NCBI RefSeq assembly: GCF_032854445.1
Contig: NC_088307.1
Coordinates: 14,766,017-14,830,016, forward strand
Source of the DNA: Liolophura sinensis
Lineage: Eukaryota > Mollusca > Polyplacophora > Chitonida > Chitonidae
Length of the DNA stretch: 64,000 bases
Reading direction: 5' to 3'
Of this stretch, positions 1 through 13,050 are shown piece by piece; position 1 is the first letter of the stretch; each line of letters begins with the position of its first letter. The position numbers and the translations under genes are program-made. A model generated the notes under the pieces. It was given only the letters and a program-made list of their open reading frames with translations, was not told the DNA's origin and made no database searches.

Positions 1-1170
1 TTCTCCTTAGCCTATTAAACAAGGCATGGCCTGACTTCACACATCACAGAAGTTGAATAAACGTTAAATAGCGTGTTTCTCTTCAGTGCTTCTTCTGTTT
101 GCTGAGCTTGGACAATTTTTCAACAGACATCACCCTCAGTACAAGAAGGAATGCTCAAGATGATGCGTAAACATGTTCTTGGCAAAGTTTCTTGCTTTCG
201 ATGTAATTTTTGGATATAGAAATGTTTGCATGAAACATGCAATAATCTTCAATTATTCCTTTTTACACATTCTTTAAGTAATTGGCAAAGTTCTATTCAA
301 AACACTAACATTTTTATGATATCATTTCATTAAATAAACATGCATTTAATTAAACGTATCAAGTAATTAAGAAATGCATGGATTATTTTTCGTGGATACA
401 TTATGTTGGGGTCTCCGTAGATAACCACATATAGAGATAACAAACAAGAGCAAGGTACATGCCCATTGGTTTGTCAATACATTACAGTATAAACCCTCAA
501 CGATTTCCGCCTTAGCGGCAGAAGAAGCTATTTCCAGTGAATATGGTACTTGATGGTGCTAAGTGGGCACCCTTCATACTACCATCTGCCGGCTCGAGGA
601 GAGAAGTGGGGCTCTAATAAAGGTCACTAGCTGTCGTAGTAGAGCGGAAATTCCCGTCGTGTAAACAGATTTATGCTCTGTGGTTGTAGGAGCTGATGGC
701 TGAAGGGCTCTTACATCGATTGGTTTATAGACAGTCAAATAGACAATCAGCCTCTCTTATACAGGTCTTGACACTGAAGGCAATCCAGATAATAACTCAG
801 TACTGGACTAGTTTACTTAGTAAGTTATTTGCTGGAGTCAAATCAGTTCTTGGTTCATTGGCATGAGGATGCTTTACACTGGTCACCATACAGTTCTATG
901 TCGTTGTGATATATTGCCCCAGTGTCTCGTTGGGATCTCAACCTTATTGTTGCTAATACTGTTATTTTGCATTAAGTTGTTGTCCCTATTTTTAAACTTG
1001 ACACAGTAAAGGTTAATTGGATCTGGCATGGACGGTAACATCACCGCATTTATTTTACCTAATTCTTCCTAAATTATGGAATTTACATTAATTGACGTGA
1101 ATTGGCAAGATTTTCATGATTTATTTGTGGTACAGTGCATACGAATATCGAATTTACAATTGAGTTTTGC
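1..1170. other. Intergenic, nothing recognised
   Basis: AT-rich sequence with short unrelated open frames only. I see no repeat family, RNA gene or coding signature. Confidence 0.5.
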
Positions 1171-1304
1171 CAGCAACCTGGAGATGGTCTAGGGTTTCTC
1201 ACGTGCTATGCCCGGTTTCGTCCCACCATAATGCTAGCCGCCGTCGTATAAATGAAATATTTTCTAGAACGGCGTAAAACACAAATCAAGTAAATATATA
1301 AATA
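1171..1304 (+). mobile_element. SINE-1 fragment, 3' part
   Basis: This is a 5'-truncated copy of the window's commonest SINE. It begins in the body motif CAGCAACCTG and runs through CCACCATAATGCT, GCCGTCGTATAA and GCGTAAAACAC to an A-rich, AAATA-like tail. The tRNA-like head is missing. It is diverged from the fuller copies further along. Confidence 0.75.
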
Positions 1305-1807
1305 CTATTATAGCTGCCCTAGTTTTATTTTCCGTGCTGTGATCTTTTATATCATATTAGTTTCATGTATTTATTCCTTTTTGTAATTTTTGGTTTTATT
1401 ACGTTTGAATTTTGCTTAACTAATTTCCTATCCTAGATAGTGGCGCTGCTTGAAAGAGTATTCCGAGCAAAATGCCGAGAGTTGTGCTTTAGGTACTGTA
1501 CATGGCAAACCATGTGTCGCAATCTCAAACTCAACACGGAAATTAAGTTCCATCTCCTACCTCATTTGTCAGAGGCTAGTCTCATCTGACCTTTAATCGC
1601 CGGTTACATGATCATATAGATACATCAGGATACCTATTCAATGCTTGAAACCACTGTAAGAGTCAACTTCGACATTCGTATGCTCTGTACCAATGGTAAA
1701 CTATGATGATAGTGAGTCGACAACTGAAAGAGACATTCCAAAACAACCTAAAACACTTGTTGCCAACGTAACAGATGAAAAAATACACTTAACTCCGTAA
1801 TACAGAA
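1305..1807. other. Intergenic, nothing recognised
   Basis: No gene, RNA or repeat recognised between the two SINE pieces. Confidence 0.4.
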
Positions 1808-1890
1808 GACCGCTTCGTGGACTTATGGATAGAGCGTCTGGCTCGAAGTCGGGAAACCTGGGATAAAACACGGGTCGGGTCATACATTCA
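1808..1890 (+). mobile_element. SINE-2 tRNA-like head fragment
   Basis: The sequence aligns by eye with the head of the fuller SINE-2 at 19563: a GGATAGAGCGTC block (A-box-like) is followed by CGAAGTCGGG and an ACACGGGTCGGGTC block where the B box should be. No SINE-2 body follows, so this is a head fragment or a very diverged copy. Confidence 0.5.
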
Positions 1891-2644
1891 TTCCCTACAA
1901 TGTATGAACTACTCATCTACTCAGTCGGCAACTATTTGGTGCAATTTCGAACTTTGTATGAAGATTTGTGTTCCATAAGAATCCGGCAAACTTGAGATAT
2001 GAAGGTATATTTTCATCTTTAAAAAATGGTTTGAGAAAACACACGCCCTGGTTGGTCTGATTTTACACTCTATGCTGCAGTCTTTATTTCTACTGATCCC
2101 CCTGCATAAGGCTATTACTCACAACGTACAAACACATGTTCGATATTTCACATATATTTTATTCCATTTGTAACGATGGCATGAACTCCAAACTCTTTGA
2201 TGTCATACATGTATTGATACTGAATACATTCTGAATACACCTCATAAAATTCAGCTGCAGTGCAATGAAATGAAAATGGCTCTGATAACAGATCGCCCGT
2301 AGGAATATAACATTTGAAAAGACGGGGTCTCTATAAATAATTAAACACGGAGTGGGTAACTAAAATCATCAAAATCTGTACGCATAGATGAGTATTTCAA
2401 AGATAAAAGCTATATCACTTGTTTAATAATTTAGTGACTTGTGACGATTGGATGAAGAACAAAATTTAATGTCCCTCTTTAATTTTAAGAGGGATAGTTT
2501 CAATTTTGACATTCTAAATTATCCTTACTTGGACAACAATATATTGAAGGGTCCTGCATATGGCGTGCACATATCTCGCCTTGTAGCATTTGTTAGATCC
2601 TGCGTGTTATGTGACGATTTCAGTCAACTTCACAAGTTATTAAT
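1891..2644. other. Intergenic, nothing recognised
   Basis: No gene or repeat recognised. Confidence 0.4.
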
Positions 2645-2850
2645 AGTATTTATTTATTTGATTGGTGTTTTACGCCGTACTCAAGAATATTTCACTTATA
2701 CGACGGCGGCCAGCATTATGGTGGACAGAGCCCGGGGAAAACGACCATCCGCAGGTTGCTGACAGAAGAGGAAGAGAGGCCGGAGAGGAAGGCAGCATGA
2801 GCTGGCCTTGAACTCACAGCGACTATGATTGGCGCTATGATTCATGATTG
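2645..2850 (-). mobile_element. SINE-1 copy, head degraded
   Basis: On the minus strand this reads body to tail: the TTGATTGGTGTTTTACGCCG, ATACGACGGCGGCCAGCAT and GAGCCCGGGG-type blocks of SINE-1 are all present in reverse. The tRNA-like head beyond about 2820 is barely recognisable. The 104-aa open frame that runs into it from 2448 is not a gene. Confidence 0.8.
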
Positions 2851-2877
2851 TGTCCAACTCTGTTCAACCGTCAGATA

Positions 2878-3262
2878 CAGCTAGAGACTGTATATTCATC
2901 GTGTTAAATTTCATCGCTACGTTGAATATAACAGTTGCAATCAAAGAGCAACTGAAATACAGTATTTTGTATGAATACATATTTTGTTATCGACAATTGA
3001 TATTCTAGCATGGTACACGATATGAATACTGATTTCACTTAGTCGCCTAAAGCATACCTTGCGTTTTTCCAACATTACTGAAAGCAGTTGACCGCTTCTC
3101 CTTGCATGATTCCGTCTTATTTACGCAATTCACATGCAGTCTTAGTTCTTTGGTGGTTTGTGTTATACGTTGTTTTGGGGATTGGCCTTGCTATTATTGA
3201 CCTGGAACGTCCTTACTGGTTGACGAACGGCTGAACGTCTGTTTAGAGGCATAAATCAACCT
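2878..3262 (-). repeat. R1 dispersed repeat, copy 1
   Basis: This stretch aligns over about 370 bp with 60110-60485, in the same orientation. Shared blocks include the rc of TCATCGTGTTAAAT, a GATATTCTAGCAT block, TTAGTTCTTTG and a GAACGTCC block. On the minus strand it carries remnants of a peptide rich in RTK/PIPKT motifs that is better preserved in copies 3 and 4, but stops interrupt it here. I do not recognise the family. Terminal repeats and target duplications were not found. Confidence 0.6.
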
Positions 3263-3879
3263 ATGTTTGTAGGATAAGGTTAAAATGCAAAATATAAGCT
3301 GTGGCAGTGTTAACTCAGGGGAAACTGACGTCTCTGCATTCTTCAGGGCATTGACCTTGTATTATCTTACAGTGATTGGCCAGAGGACGTACAGCAATAA
3401 CGGGCAAATACTATCTGGGTGCAAGGTCTCTGTAGTTCCACACTGCTTTGCCGTCAATAATCCTGCTCAACGAATGGCTATCTATTCGGTCCCAGAGCTC
3501 ATTGGCGTATCAAGTGTGCTTCCATACTGAGCTGAGAGCACCGGCATTGATAGCCCTGTAGTATTCGATGGAGTGATCCATCACGCTGAGAGGACTAGGG
3601 CCGATTATAAAGGAATCATATAACTAAAGTTATTAGTTTTTGTCATATCAGCTCCCAGTGACGCTAACAGATAAACCATATTCCATGTGTCTTCTCATCA
3701 AAGTCGATGGTACATATGTAAATCGTTTTGTGGGTTGGTTTGGATTTTGGTTCCTGTGTAACCACAGGTGTAACACAGAGTGTTTTACGATCTTGCTCAC
3801 AGAAGAGTTCAACTATCACACGCCTTCGGCTTTTGAGATCAATGATTCAAAATCCCTTGTCACTCGATCGAATAGATGA

Positions 3880-4110
3880 CAAACCTAAAGAGGGTTGCTG
3901 AGTGCATGAGTGTAGCCGTCAAACAATATGGACTTTCCAGGTTAATAATCGCAAAGCCAGTTTTCAAACCGACGTTTAACCGCAAAAGAACTAAGAAAGC
4001 ATTTAAAATTCGGACGGAAAAATGCAAAGAGAAGCAGCCAAGAGGCTTCAATGATGTCGGAAAGGCGCAATGTATGTTGTAAGCGAATAAGTGTAATCAG
4101 TACTCAAATC
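3880..4110 (+). repeat. R1 dispersed repeat, copy 2 (diverged)
   Basis: This copy is in the opposite orientation to copy 1 and only 0.6 kb away. The shared core is an AAAGAACTAAGAAAG block encoding RTKKAFKIR, followed by a homologous GGAAAGGCGCAATGTATG block. The 68-aa frame 3876-4082 covers the same region as the conserved peptide of the other copies. More diverged than copies 1, 3 and 4. Confidence 0.5.
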
Positions 4111-5307
4111 CAGTACCATCCTGGTATAAAAGTTGGATATAATAAATTATGTATCGCAGTTATGGTTTCATTGCTACTGTTTATATATTCAACCAGGTGA
4201 TCTAATTCATTCAACGTCTAGACTAAGTGGGATTAAACACCATCATAAAGGAGGCTGCTAGGGATTCTGATCGCTGGGTAAACATTTACTTACAAGAGAA
4301 TTATATTCATTGAAAAACTTAAGAAACTTAGAGTAAAGGCGTTTGATGGAACAACCTTGTCATTCTACTGTTTGCAATAATAACTTGTGACGCTGATTGA
4401 AATCCTCACGTAACAAACAGGATTTAACAAATATTTCAAGGCGAGATATTAACTGGATATATATCTTTTACAGCATTTGCTACATGTGGATTGTTTAAGG
4501 CCATGAGGTCACTAATATGCAGTTCAGTGAATGAGAAAAATCGGGCTTGGTTTCTGTACACAGTCTTATTCATATGAGAACAGGTTTAGGTCAACCCCAA
4601 GGGTAACCATCGGAATACCTATATGGTTCCCTGAATTTCACAAGGAAACACACAGGAATAGAATGAGGCATTTGGTGAAATGTTTTTTTTGCTTTTACTT
4701 TTCATGTTATATTGATATTTGGCTGAAGAAAAGGCATCAGCCGATTTGACAATATTTTCCGCTTTCAAGAAAATGCTACTAATTCCAGAGAGAGCAAAAT
4801 ATAACTCTCTTCGTCATTGTTTAAAATAATTCTGTTTCATTGATTAGTACTTTTGTATATGAAAAGACGTTTTATCACTAACAAAGTAAAGTTATGTTTT
4901 GCCCTCCTGAAAATGTTAAATCAACCGTAAAATTCTACCCAAATGCCGGGATACGTGTATGTCACTTCACTGGCACTTCTTAGCAGCTACGATCGGACTC
5001 TGAAATAGAAAAAGGGACCTTCACCCCCATTCACTTCTGGCGCAGTGATACTACCAAAAGAACTGACCAAGTTATTAGCCAGACCTTCTTTTGGGACATT
5101 GTATAAGTCATCGTCCAGTGTCGGATACAGTGCTCAGGTCTTCAGTGGACGACAACAGTCACGTGAAAGGCGTGTATATTTGCGTATAATATTACCGATG
5201 CCATTGGCACCTGTAGACAATGTTATCTCCTTCTATCCGGCTTGTTGGGTTTTGAATATAAATGGCGTTGCTGAATGAATTCGTTGGTTTATTGGTCTTC
5301 TGGTTCC
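4111..5307. other. Intergenic, nothing recognised
   Basis: No gene, RNA or repeat recognised. The open frames at 4531 and 5045 lack recognisable domains. Confidence 0.4.
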
Positions 5308-5347
5308 ATGTGCCCTAGCGATCTAACTACCTCGGCCACGGAGGCCC
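5308..5347 (-). mobile_element. SINE-1 head fragment
   Basis: Only the reversed 5' end of SINE-1 is present, with the CTCGGCCACGGAGGCCC block that normally begins the element. The body is absent. Confidence 0.5.
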
Positions 5348-6734
5348 ATTACGTGTCATTGTGTGATGTTTGACGTTATAATGAGGACCGCATGTACTTC
5401 GTTTCTTACGTCACACAAATTAATCTGTTGAAAAAGCCATGCAGAGCCGATGAAAAACAAGCACAGAGCTTCAGACAGCTTAGCAACCCGCTGAATTAAA
5501 GCCGCCTTCAGAGAATGGGACCTGGCGTATCGACTCGTCGAATTTGAAACAAGTGAGATGAAAGTCATAAGCCGCGTTCAGACGATGCAATCTGTTGAAT
5601 TTAACAATCGCATGACATAAGCCAATGTTATACTTCCCCTCGACTACTCGAATCTGACCGCGTATAGCCGTGGTCTCGGCTTAAGACAACCGAAGGGCAA
5701 GTACGAGCTGGTCTGATCATGTGACCGTCCCATTAATCACGAGTTCATAAACCCTTACCTGAGACAATCTAGGCTGGTTCGTCAGAAACGCCCTGTGGCT
5801 CAGAGCACATTGGAGATTGCTTTTAACCTGACAGCGGTTGAACCCTTGTCGAAATTATTTTAATTTGTTTTAAATTCGTATATATTCGCTGAAATTAAAG
5901 ATGGCGATATTCACTGCTTGCAAGACTTATTTAAGAAATATTTCCAATTGAAACTGTCAGTAAACTGCCAAGCAAAGCTGTGAAGTTGACCAGCTGCGAA
6001 GTTGACCAGCTGCCTGACAATCGTCTAAGGACCAGGGCCGCTTGACTCTTGTGTTCATTACATTAAGAAATTATTAATCCTGATGTTGAAATACGCCAGG
6101 CTGTTTCGAAGCCAAATAAACAGACGAACAGGTCACCGTGACCTGTACAGGGCAATAAATGCCAAGTCTTCAGCTGAAATCTGAAATGCATGGATACTGG
6201 AAGGTATTCCATCTTGACGAGAGCAATGTTTCATTTTATTTCCATGAAGCCATTTTCGCTTTCTGTCTTCATCTTCTGAGATTTAAAATCTACTTGCCTG
6301 AGGGTAACACAACAAGCTGTAAGCAAGATTACTTGTTTCAAGTCTCATTACTTGAATCAATTGAAGGTAAGGGCATTAGAAGATTAATTCAATATTATTA
6401 ATCAGAAAAGCCATAATAGCTGAAATAAAGGGCGTGGGCCTCCTTGAAAAATATAATTGCAGATTCCCTATAAACATTTCCCAAACTCCTTTCCTTTTTT
6501 CAAGATAATTTGCATTATCTAAACCTATTGCCATTGCTGGCAGCTCTAGGGTTTCTAAGAGTGGCCTTTGCTATCAACAATTACAAATCTGTTTGGAACG
6601 TCGCATGCCTTTTTTAGTTCTGACGATAATTGTACAATTATGTTGTTTTTGTCCACTAACAGTAAGCCCAAGGGCTACAGTCGCGTCATCTAGGTTAATG
6701 CTTGATGAAACCTTATGCCCCATGGAGTTATATT
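5348..6734. other. Intergenic, nothing recognised
   Basis: No gene or repeat recognised. A 10-bp direct repetition (GAAGTTGACCAGCTGC-like) occurs near 5985-6012. Confidence 0.4.
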
Positions 6735-7000
6735 AAGATTTATTTGTTTATTTGATTGGTGTTTTACGCCGTACTCAAGAATATTTCACTTATACGACGG
6801 TGGCCAGCATTATGGTGGGTGGAAATCGGGCAGAACCGGGCAAAACCGACGACCATCCGCAGGTTGCTGCGGACCTTCCCACGTACGACCGGAGAGGAAG
6901 CCTGCATGGGCTGGACTCACAGCGACCACATTGGTGAGAGACTCCTGGGTCATTACGCTGCGCTTGCTCGCTAACCAACTGAGCCAAGGGGCCCCCCAAG
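6735..7000 (-). mobile_element. SINE-1, near full length
   Basis: tRNA-derived SINE on the minus strand. The A-rich tail is at the left, then the conserved 3' core, the body (CAGGTTGCTG, ACGACCATCC) and at the right the tRNA-like head with an A-box-like TGGCTCAGTTGGTTAGC and the GCGCAGCGTAATGACCCAGG block. Length is about 265 bp. Several open frames across it on both strands are by-products. Confidence 0.85.
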
Positions 7001-9936
7001 AGTTATATTAAGTATAAAATTAGGTATAATATGCTTCAAAGTGAGAGGACAACATCTAAAAGTGATCGAATACACTGTTATACCCATACTGAGTTTTTGT
7101 ATAGTTATCCACAACCAATAAGTCAATGGGATTTTACGTGGTTTTTCCTGACACTTTGTAGTGTGTGTTAATTATGAGCAACTGGGACGGTGCAACTCTC
7201 CATACCATATACACACCTTGACTGCGTTACAAATGAATTTGTATTTTCATAGAATTTCTTATTTCTGCTCCGTTGTACAACCAAAACAATGTTGACAGAC
7301 AGATATAAAAGTGTTGGAGTTCCACTCACTGGAATCATTCCCGCCATAACAAGACAACGGTGCTAAAGAAAATACCGCATGATGCGCAGGACATGATACA
7401 GGAAACCACCATTTCATATGATATTAATAAAAGCTGAATTCGGTTTTGGCCTGCATAGAATGTTAGTCTTCAACTGAGGCTGGAGACACCTACACGACCA
7501 AGCAATAGGTTTAATATTTCAGATATTCAAATGTAAGCGAAAATTATACATTGCTCTGAATACTTGGAAAAAAAACTGTGGCAAACTGGACATCTCGGCA
7601 GTCAGGGTTGGCCTTGACGTCTAGTGGCTCATAATGGGGGGAATCCGCAGAAAAAATATACTGAGGTCTTTGGTTATAGATGGGTAGTAGGTAATATTGA
7701 CCGTACTGACAAAGTGCCCCAGATAGATAAGACTGTGTTACGTAGAACGCTCTATTAAGTATGACCTTAGCCTAGTAGGCAAAATGCCCGAACTCAACAT
7801 GATCTTATTTGCCGACCAACCACATGTACTAGGCTGAATGATGCAAACATTGCACTGATTATTCATGTATGAAGATGCAGTTGCAGTGAAACCATCATCA
7901 GTCCTTCGGCACAGATCAACCTTGGTATCAGACAGCGGTTAATTTGCACGGATCAATAACGCCATTCACACTGCCCGAGATATCGAGCACATTACGGTCA
8001 CAGTGACCAATTGATTATCAGAATGCCTGAAAATCTGGCAACAATGGACGTCGGTAAAGAAAGCTGGCCAGGATTTCACCACTAGACGAAAGCAGACTGA
8101 CTTCCGAGGTCACGAGGGCAACGTCCGCGTTGGTGCAGTCCTGTCTACTCTCGCAAGGCCTTGGTGAACAAGGCTAGTTCTGCGGTTGATTCAACAAGCG
8201 GCAGAACTGACGGATACTAAAACTCTGGAATCTTTGGCATTTAACAGGTCTGCCATAATTCTGTTTTGAAACGTTTTGAAGGTTTGGCTGGTTAATTTTA
8301 TTTGATGTTTCGTTACTGAGGAACACTTTGCCAAAAGAGGACGGAAATTTACATATGTATTCAAAAATATATGGTGATGCCTTGTTTTAATCGCCTGAGA
8401 ACGGTTGATTTGGAAAGTGTCTTTTATAAACCGTCTGCCCAGATTTATTGATTAAGGCCAATCGACAGAGCCTAGTCACACTGGGTTCGTATTTGTTCAG
8501 CTACATAACACTTACGTCATAAATTGCAAGTGCTTAAAAAGTCAAAGTCAGATGAGGAACTAGCCCAAATTATGTTTGGCACATTGTTCTGCAGTCAAGA
8601 ATCAGGAATAAATTTTGAACCTAGTGCAAACATTTCATTTAAATTCTAGCTTTATTTAAATGGTTTAGTTAAGTCTTAAGACGTTTGATAAATGTGGGCC
8701 ATAGACATTCCATAATGACAACGTCATCATGGAGACACAGCGAGTGTTTATTTTCTATTACAGGTACTATTCATACTGTTGAAGGTATGTACCACGGTGT
8801 TGTCGATGAACAAAAATATAAAGTCTTGTATGTTTTAACGGCGACTCTCCTCACTTGGTGATGTTTTAACCAATACAAACTTTGTTTTATATGAAGGCCT
8901 TGTCCTATATATCTTTGAAAATAATTGAATAAATACACGTACATGCACAAGTATTTCCCACAATGCTTCAGTATAGAGTTGTTTAATTTTAGTAACCTAG
9001 CTCAACAAGTCTGAGACCGGTGTGAACACTAACATATAAAACTATACTACTCACGCATAACGTAACCGCATACCTCTCTTTATATACGCCTGGCGGTACA
9101 TATATGCATGTGGTAAAGAAAGAAGTTTATTTTTGTCTGAATCGTTTTATTCATGGTAAACAGGCACCGAAGAATCGTTGAAATGCCATTTGTATAACAT
9201 ACAACAGCTACCAGTCCAGGAAATGGAAAACCGCATTGTCCTCCCACCAATGGTTTTAGCACTGACGATGTCTAAAACAATACAAAAGCCTGTACTCGTT
9301 AGAAACTAGGCAAATTTTTTATATATAATTTTTCACACGTGTCATTACTTGCCTTGGTGGGCATAGATTAGCATCGTATTCGTGCGGTTTTGTGTTCAGT
9401 TATTTTGTTTAGAACAGCCGGTATTAAATATGCTATGTTTCTCACATATACTGTGAGGTCTAGACACACCTACATGTGACCGTTAGTTACAACTCTGACA
9501 TGGAAGTAACACAATTGCCCGGTCACTGAAATAGATTCGAATTTATCAATCATTACCTCTACATTTACCTTTGGTAATATATCGGTCTTTGTGATCATAT
9601 TTGCAGTCCATGTTGAGTTCCAGAAAATTCCACGAGAGTTAAGAAGAAAAGCTATCTCTGGCTTTAAACTGTGCCGGGACATAACAGGTTTGTATATGTT
9701 TGTCTCAGGCAATGGTTCGAAACTCGAATCTGTACGCACGTTACTGTTCACAACCGGGTGTTTCTGGCAGAAAAACTAATACATTAGACAGACTACAAGA
9801 GCATCGGGTACATTGAAAAAAAATGCATAAATACTTCTACTTTTGATAAATGAAAACTCGTCAATATTTGATATCGTGTAATTATTAACAGTCTCATATT
9901 TCCGGATTATCAAGCTTAATTATTTTGCTAAATATA
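7001..9936. other. Intergenic, nothing recognised
   Basis: Nearly 3 kb in which I recognise no gene, RNA or repeat. The open frames at 9080, 9470 and 9591 have no domain signature and overlap each other on opposite strands. Confidence 0.4.
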
Positions 9937-11465
9937 CTATCCAAAAAAAGAAACGCATAGGTGTTTTGTTTTATTTTAAAATGAAATAAATACATTTTGT
10001 CTTCATTTCATGAGCAAAATGTGTTTTAATATTGTTAATAGTCACAGTTAGCACACATTTTATTCCTCAAAACATTTCTTGGTTGAAAATGTTGAGTTTG
10101 GAGGCCGATTTTGGAAGAAGTAAAAAATACAGCGCCACACTGCATCACGTGCAGTTTTACACGCTGAACTTACGCATGGAAAGCATGCAGTGTGTGACTA
10201 TAAAACCGCAACTTCGGGCCGGAAATCGGCGTCATTCAAGTGGTGTTTTCAAGCTGATTCAACATGCCACGTCTTGACACTGTCACAAGAAATATTGCCA
10301 TTGGAAGACTTCATGCTGGAGAGTCCCAATCGTCCATTTCTAGGCGTCTACACGTCAGCCAGAGCACGATTTCACGGATTGCTGCCCGCTACAACAATAC
10401 TGGGACAACAAATGACCGTCGGCGTTCAGGTCGACCACGTGTCACTACAGCAGCCCAAGATCGCTACATAAGGGTCCTCCATTTGCGTGACCGTTGTGCT
10501 ACAGCTGAAAGCACAGCAGCCAGCATACCGGGACTGAGGAGGATATCAGGTCAGACAGTGCGGAACAGGCTGAGGGAACATGGACTGAGAGCCAGGAGGC
10601 CCTATGTTGGGATCGTGCTGCGTCCTCACCATCGCGCCAATCGCCTCCGATGGTGTAACAACGTGACTGCATGGAATCTACGCAACTGGCGACGCATTTG
10701 GTTCAGTGATGAGTCCAGATTCCTATTGCAGAGACGTGATGGTAGAAACCGGGTTTACAGACGTGCTCACGAACGTTATGCCCCTAACTGCGTACGCCAA
10801 GTGGACAGATTTGGTGGAGGGAGTGTGATGATGTGGGCAGCAATATCGTATACTGGTCGTACAAATCTTGTCCACGTTCAGGGAAATCTTACGGCCGTAC
10901 GCTACCGAGACGCCATCCTGCAGCCACACCTCTTACCTGTCATTGACGTTCAGCGGGAGTTGTTCCAGCAGGACAACGCCAGACCGCACACGGCACGTGT
11001 CACAAGGGACTTCCTCGCCGAAAACAATGTAAATGTGCTACCCTGGACGTCCCGTTCCCCAGATCTTAACCCAATTGAGCATCTGTGGGATGAACTTGAT
11101 CGACGTCTACGCCAACGTCAACTTCAACTCCAAACGCTTCAAGAGCAAGTTGCATGTTTGCAGGAGGAGTGGCAGAACATTCCCCAGGCCTCTATCCAGC
11201 GTCTCATCCAGTCCATGACAAGGCGTGTCAGAACTGTTATTCGTGCCCGTGGTGGTCACAACAGATTCTGACATTCCACTCAAGTGGGAGACTCATTGTG
11301 AGTGTCTTACCTCTAGTTGATGGCCTTGTTGTCTAGATATGGACCCTTCCTTAATCTGTGTAAAAAAAGATTTGCAGAATAGCAATTCTTATTTAGTTAT
11401 GCATAATTGAAAAGACTGCATCACCTCCGCAAAAAACCGGGTTATGAGTTTCTTTTTTTGGATAG
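9937..11465 (+). mobile_element. Complete Tc1/mariner-like (DD34E) transposon, Tc1-a
   Basis: DNA transposon of about 1.53 kb. The ends are 23-bp inverted repeats starting CTATCCAAAAAAAGAAAC, with a single mismatch between 9937-9959 and 11443-11465. Each end is flanked by TA (9935-9936 and 11466-11467), the standard Tc1/mariner target duplication. It contains one uninterrupted transposase gene on the plus strand, with about 327 bp before it and about 194 bp after. All parts required in cis and in trans appear present, so it may be recently active. Activity itself cannot be read from sequence. Confidence 0.93.
10264..11271 (+). CDS. Tc1-like transposase, intact
   Basis: Cuts and rejoins the element at its inverted repeats by the DDE/D mechanism in the nucleus. 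The 335-residue product matches the usual Tc1-family length. Residues ~1-110 form the paired-like DNA-binding part: two helix-turn-helix segments (~13-42 and ~65-108) joined by a GRPR minor-groove motif at 56-59. The catalytic core carries D149 (in WFSDES), D237 (in QQDNARPHTA) and E272 (in PDLNPIEHLWD). There are 34 residues between D237 and E272, which places it in the DD34E group. A GGGSVMMW block at ~184-191 is also typical. The ATG at 10264 gives a standard N-terminus. No stops or frameshifts. Other open frames over this region are shadows. Confidence 0.93.
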   Translation: MPRLDTVTRNIAIGRLHAGESQSSISRRLHVSQSTISRIAARYNNTGTTNDRRRSGRPRVTTAAQDRYIRVLHLRDRCATAESTAASIPGLRRISGQTVRNRLREHGLRARRPYVGIVLRPHHRANRLRWCNNVTAWNLRNWRRIWFSDESRFLLQRRDGRNRVYRRAHERYAPNCVRQVDRFGGGSVMMWAAISYTGRTNLVHVQGNLTAVRYRDAILQPHLLPVIDVQRELFQQDNARPHTARVTRDFLAENNVNVLPWTSRSPDLNPIEHLWDELDRRLRQRQLQLQTLQEQVACLQEEWQNIPQASIQRLIQSMTRRVRTVIRARGGHNRF

Positions 11466-12855
11466 TATACCTTTGCAGCTCAGCAAACACCCCTAGCAGA
11501 GTGGAAATTTCATTAGCATGTTGTGAAGACTCGTGTTTTCGGCAACGCATAGTGTACAGACTTAACGGTCTCCATAAATACAAAATATAAATTTAAAAAT
11601 GATATATAAACGATGATTAGCCTATATAAATAAATGACAGTTTGTCATGCGCAATAATTCTAGCCAATGAGAGGACATCAACATCCCCTCCAACCAATTA
11701 TTGCAAAGCTTTTAGGGGAATTCCGATTTCGTAGAAGGGATATTCTGACCAAGCTGTACACATTCGACTGTATTCAACTATATAAGATTGTTAGTTTACG
11801 GTTTACAAGGTTTATGATCTTAAATTTACTGAACATCATAACTTTTCCTAAGTTAGTCGAGAAGTGCTTTCTCCGACATTCCCCGTTTTGCTAGTCTAAC
11901 TTAATACATATATTAACCATTTACAGGGGATGCAAGGGTCCTTTCTCTCTATTCTACGGAATTATTTTAATAAAATTTATTTAGATATTAACTTCTGTTT
12001 TAAGCTACCTGGTGATAACGCCATTTTCAGCATAACATTGCCCGCAGCAGGCTTTTTCAGCCGCACATACTTCCACAGACAGTTGGGTATACAATAGAGG
12101 ACAATGGACCAACTCCGGTCTTCACTGAAATTACCGGACTAGGACAGGATTTTCCTCAGGTGAAGCTGATGCTATGGCTAGCTATCTTGGTTTATGGAAT
12201 ATAGCTTCCAGTTGTACCCGTTAATTTCCTACTAAAGCTGGCGTACACACCAGGCCGGTTTTAAGCGCTGAATCTATGGTATTAGCCGACACTCCGTTCA
12301 CACAGTAGCAAAGCTTCTAGACACAAAGATTATGGGAACAGTGGTCTAAAGATGACATCGACCGACGAAAACCAAGCGGAAGGATAAATTACAAAACTCC
12401 TAAATATTAATTAGCTTCACAATAATGTAACCCCAACACTCCTTAAAACAAACATACATATGTAGCTTCAACCAAAAAGTGCCTAAACAGCGCTCGGTTT
12501 TTTTGTATAAAACTAGATGTGGTTAGTGTCCAAAGAATTACAGGACTAAACGTCTCCAGGTATATTTAACCACATCCAATTGTTTCTTCTTAGCAAACCA
12601 TGGACCTGTACTACAATTAGTGAAGCATATCAGGATGTCTAATTGTATCATGTTTAAACATTCACTATGGCCCCGAACGTAGTGGACATTGACATCAGTT
12701 AGCTATGTGTAATTTCTAAGAGCAGTCTCCTTTCATATCCACCAGGGGAATTCTCTACACTTTTAGAACCACGTACAAAAAGACGAGTAGCCTCTAATAC
12801 AAAATACTCAAAACCAATCACTGAATACAAATTTCACGGTTAGGAATATGACAAA
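11466..12855. other. Intergenic, nothing recognised
   Basis: No gene or repeat recognised. Confidence 0.4.
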
Positions 12856-12859
12856 TTTA

Positions 12860-13050
12860 TTTGTTTAATGACAATGTCAAGCATTTTTCACTTACACGAG
12901 GGAGGTCGGTATTACGGATGCAAGAAACCCAAGTGCCCGCCAGGGCAAACCACTGACGACTGGTGAATTACTGACAAACTTTCCCACATGTAACGTGCAT
13001 AATGAACACCTATGATCTACTACAAACATTACAGACTGCGCAAAAGGTCA
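12860..13050 (-). mobile_element. Possible very old SINE-1 copy
   Basis: Reversed SINE-1-like order is discernible: a TTTATTTGTTTAATG tail, then TTTTTCACTTACACGAGGG, GTATTACGG and CTTTCCCACATGTAACG at roughly the expected spacing. Divergence is heavy and the head is lost. Confidence 0.35.

Noticed and set aside
10032-10471. 81- and 93-residue frames overlapping the start of the Tc1-a transposase
   Set aside because: They are out of frame with the clear transposase and have no signature.
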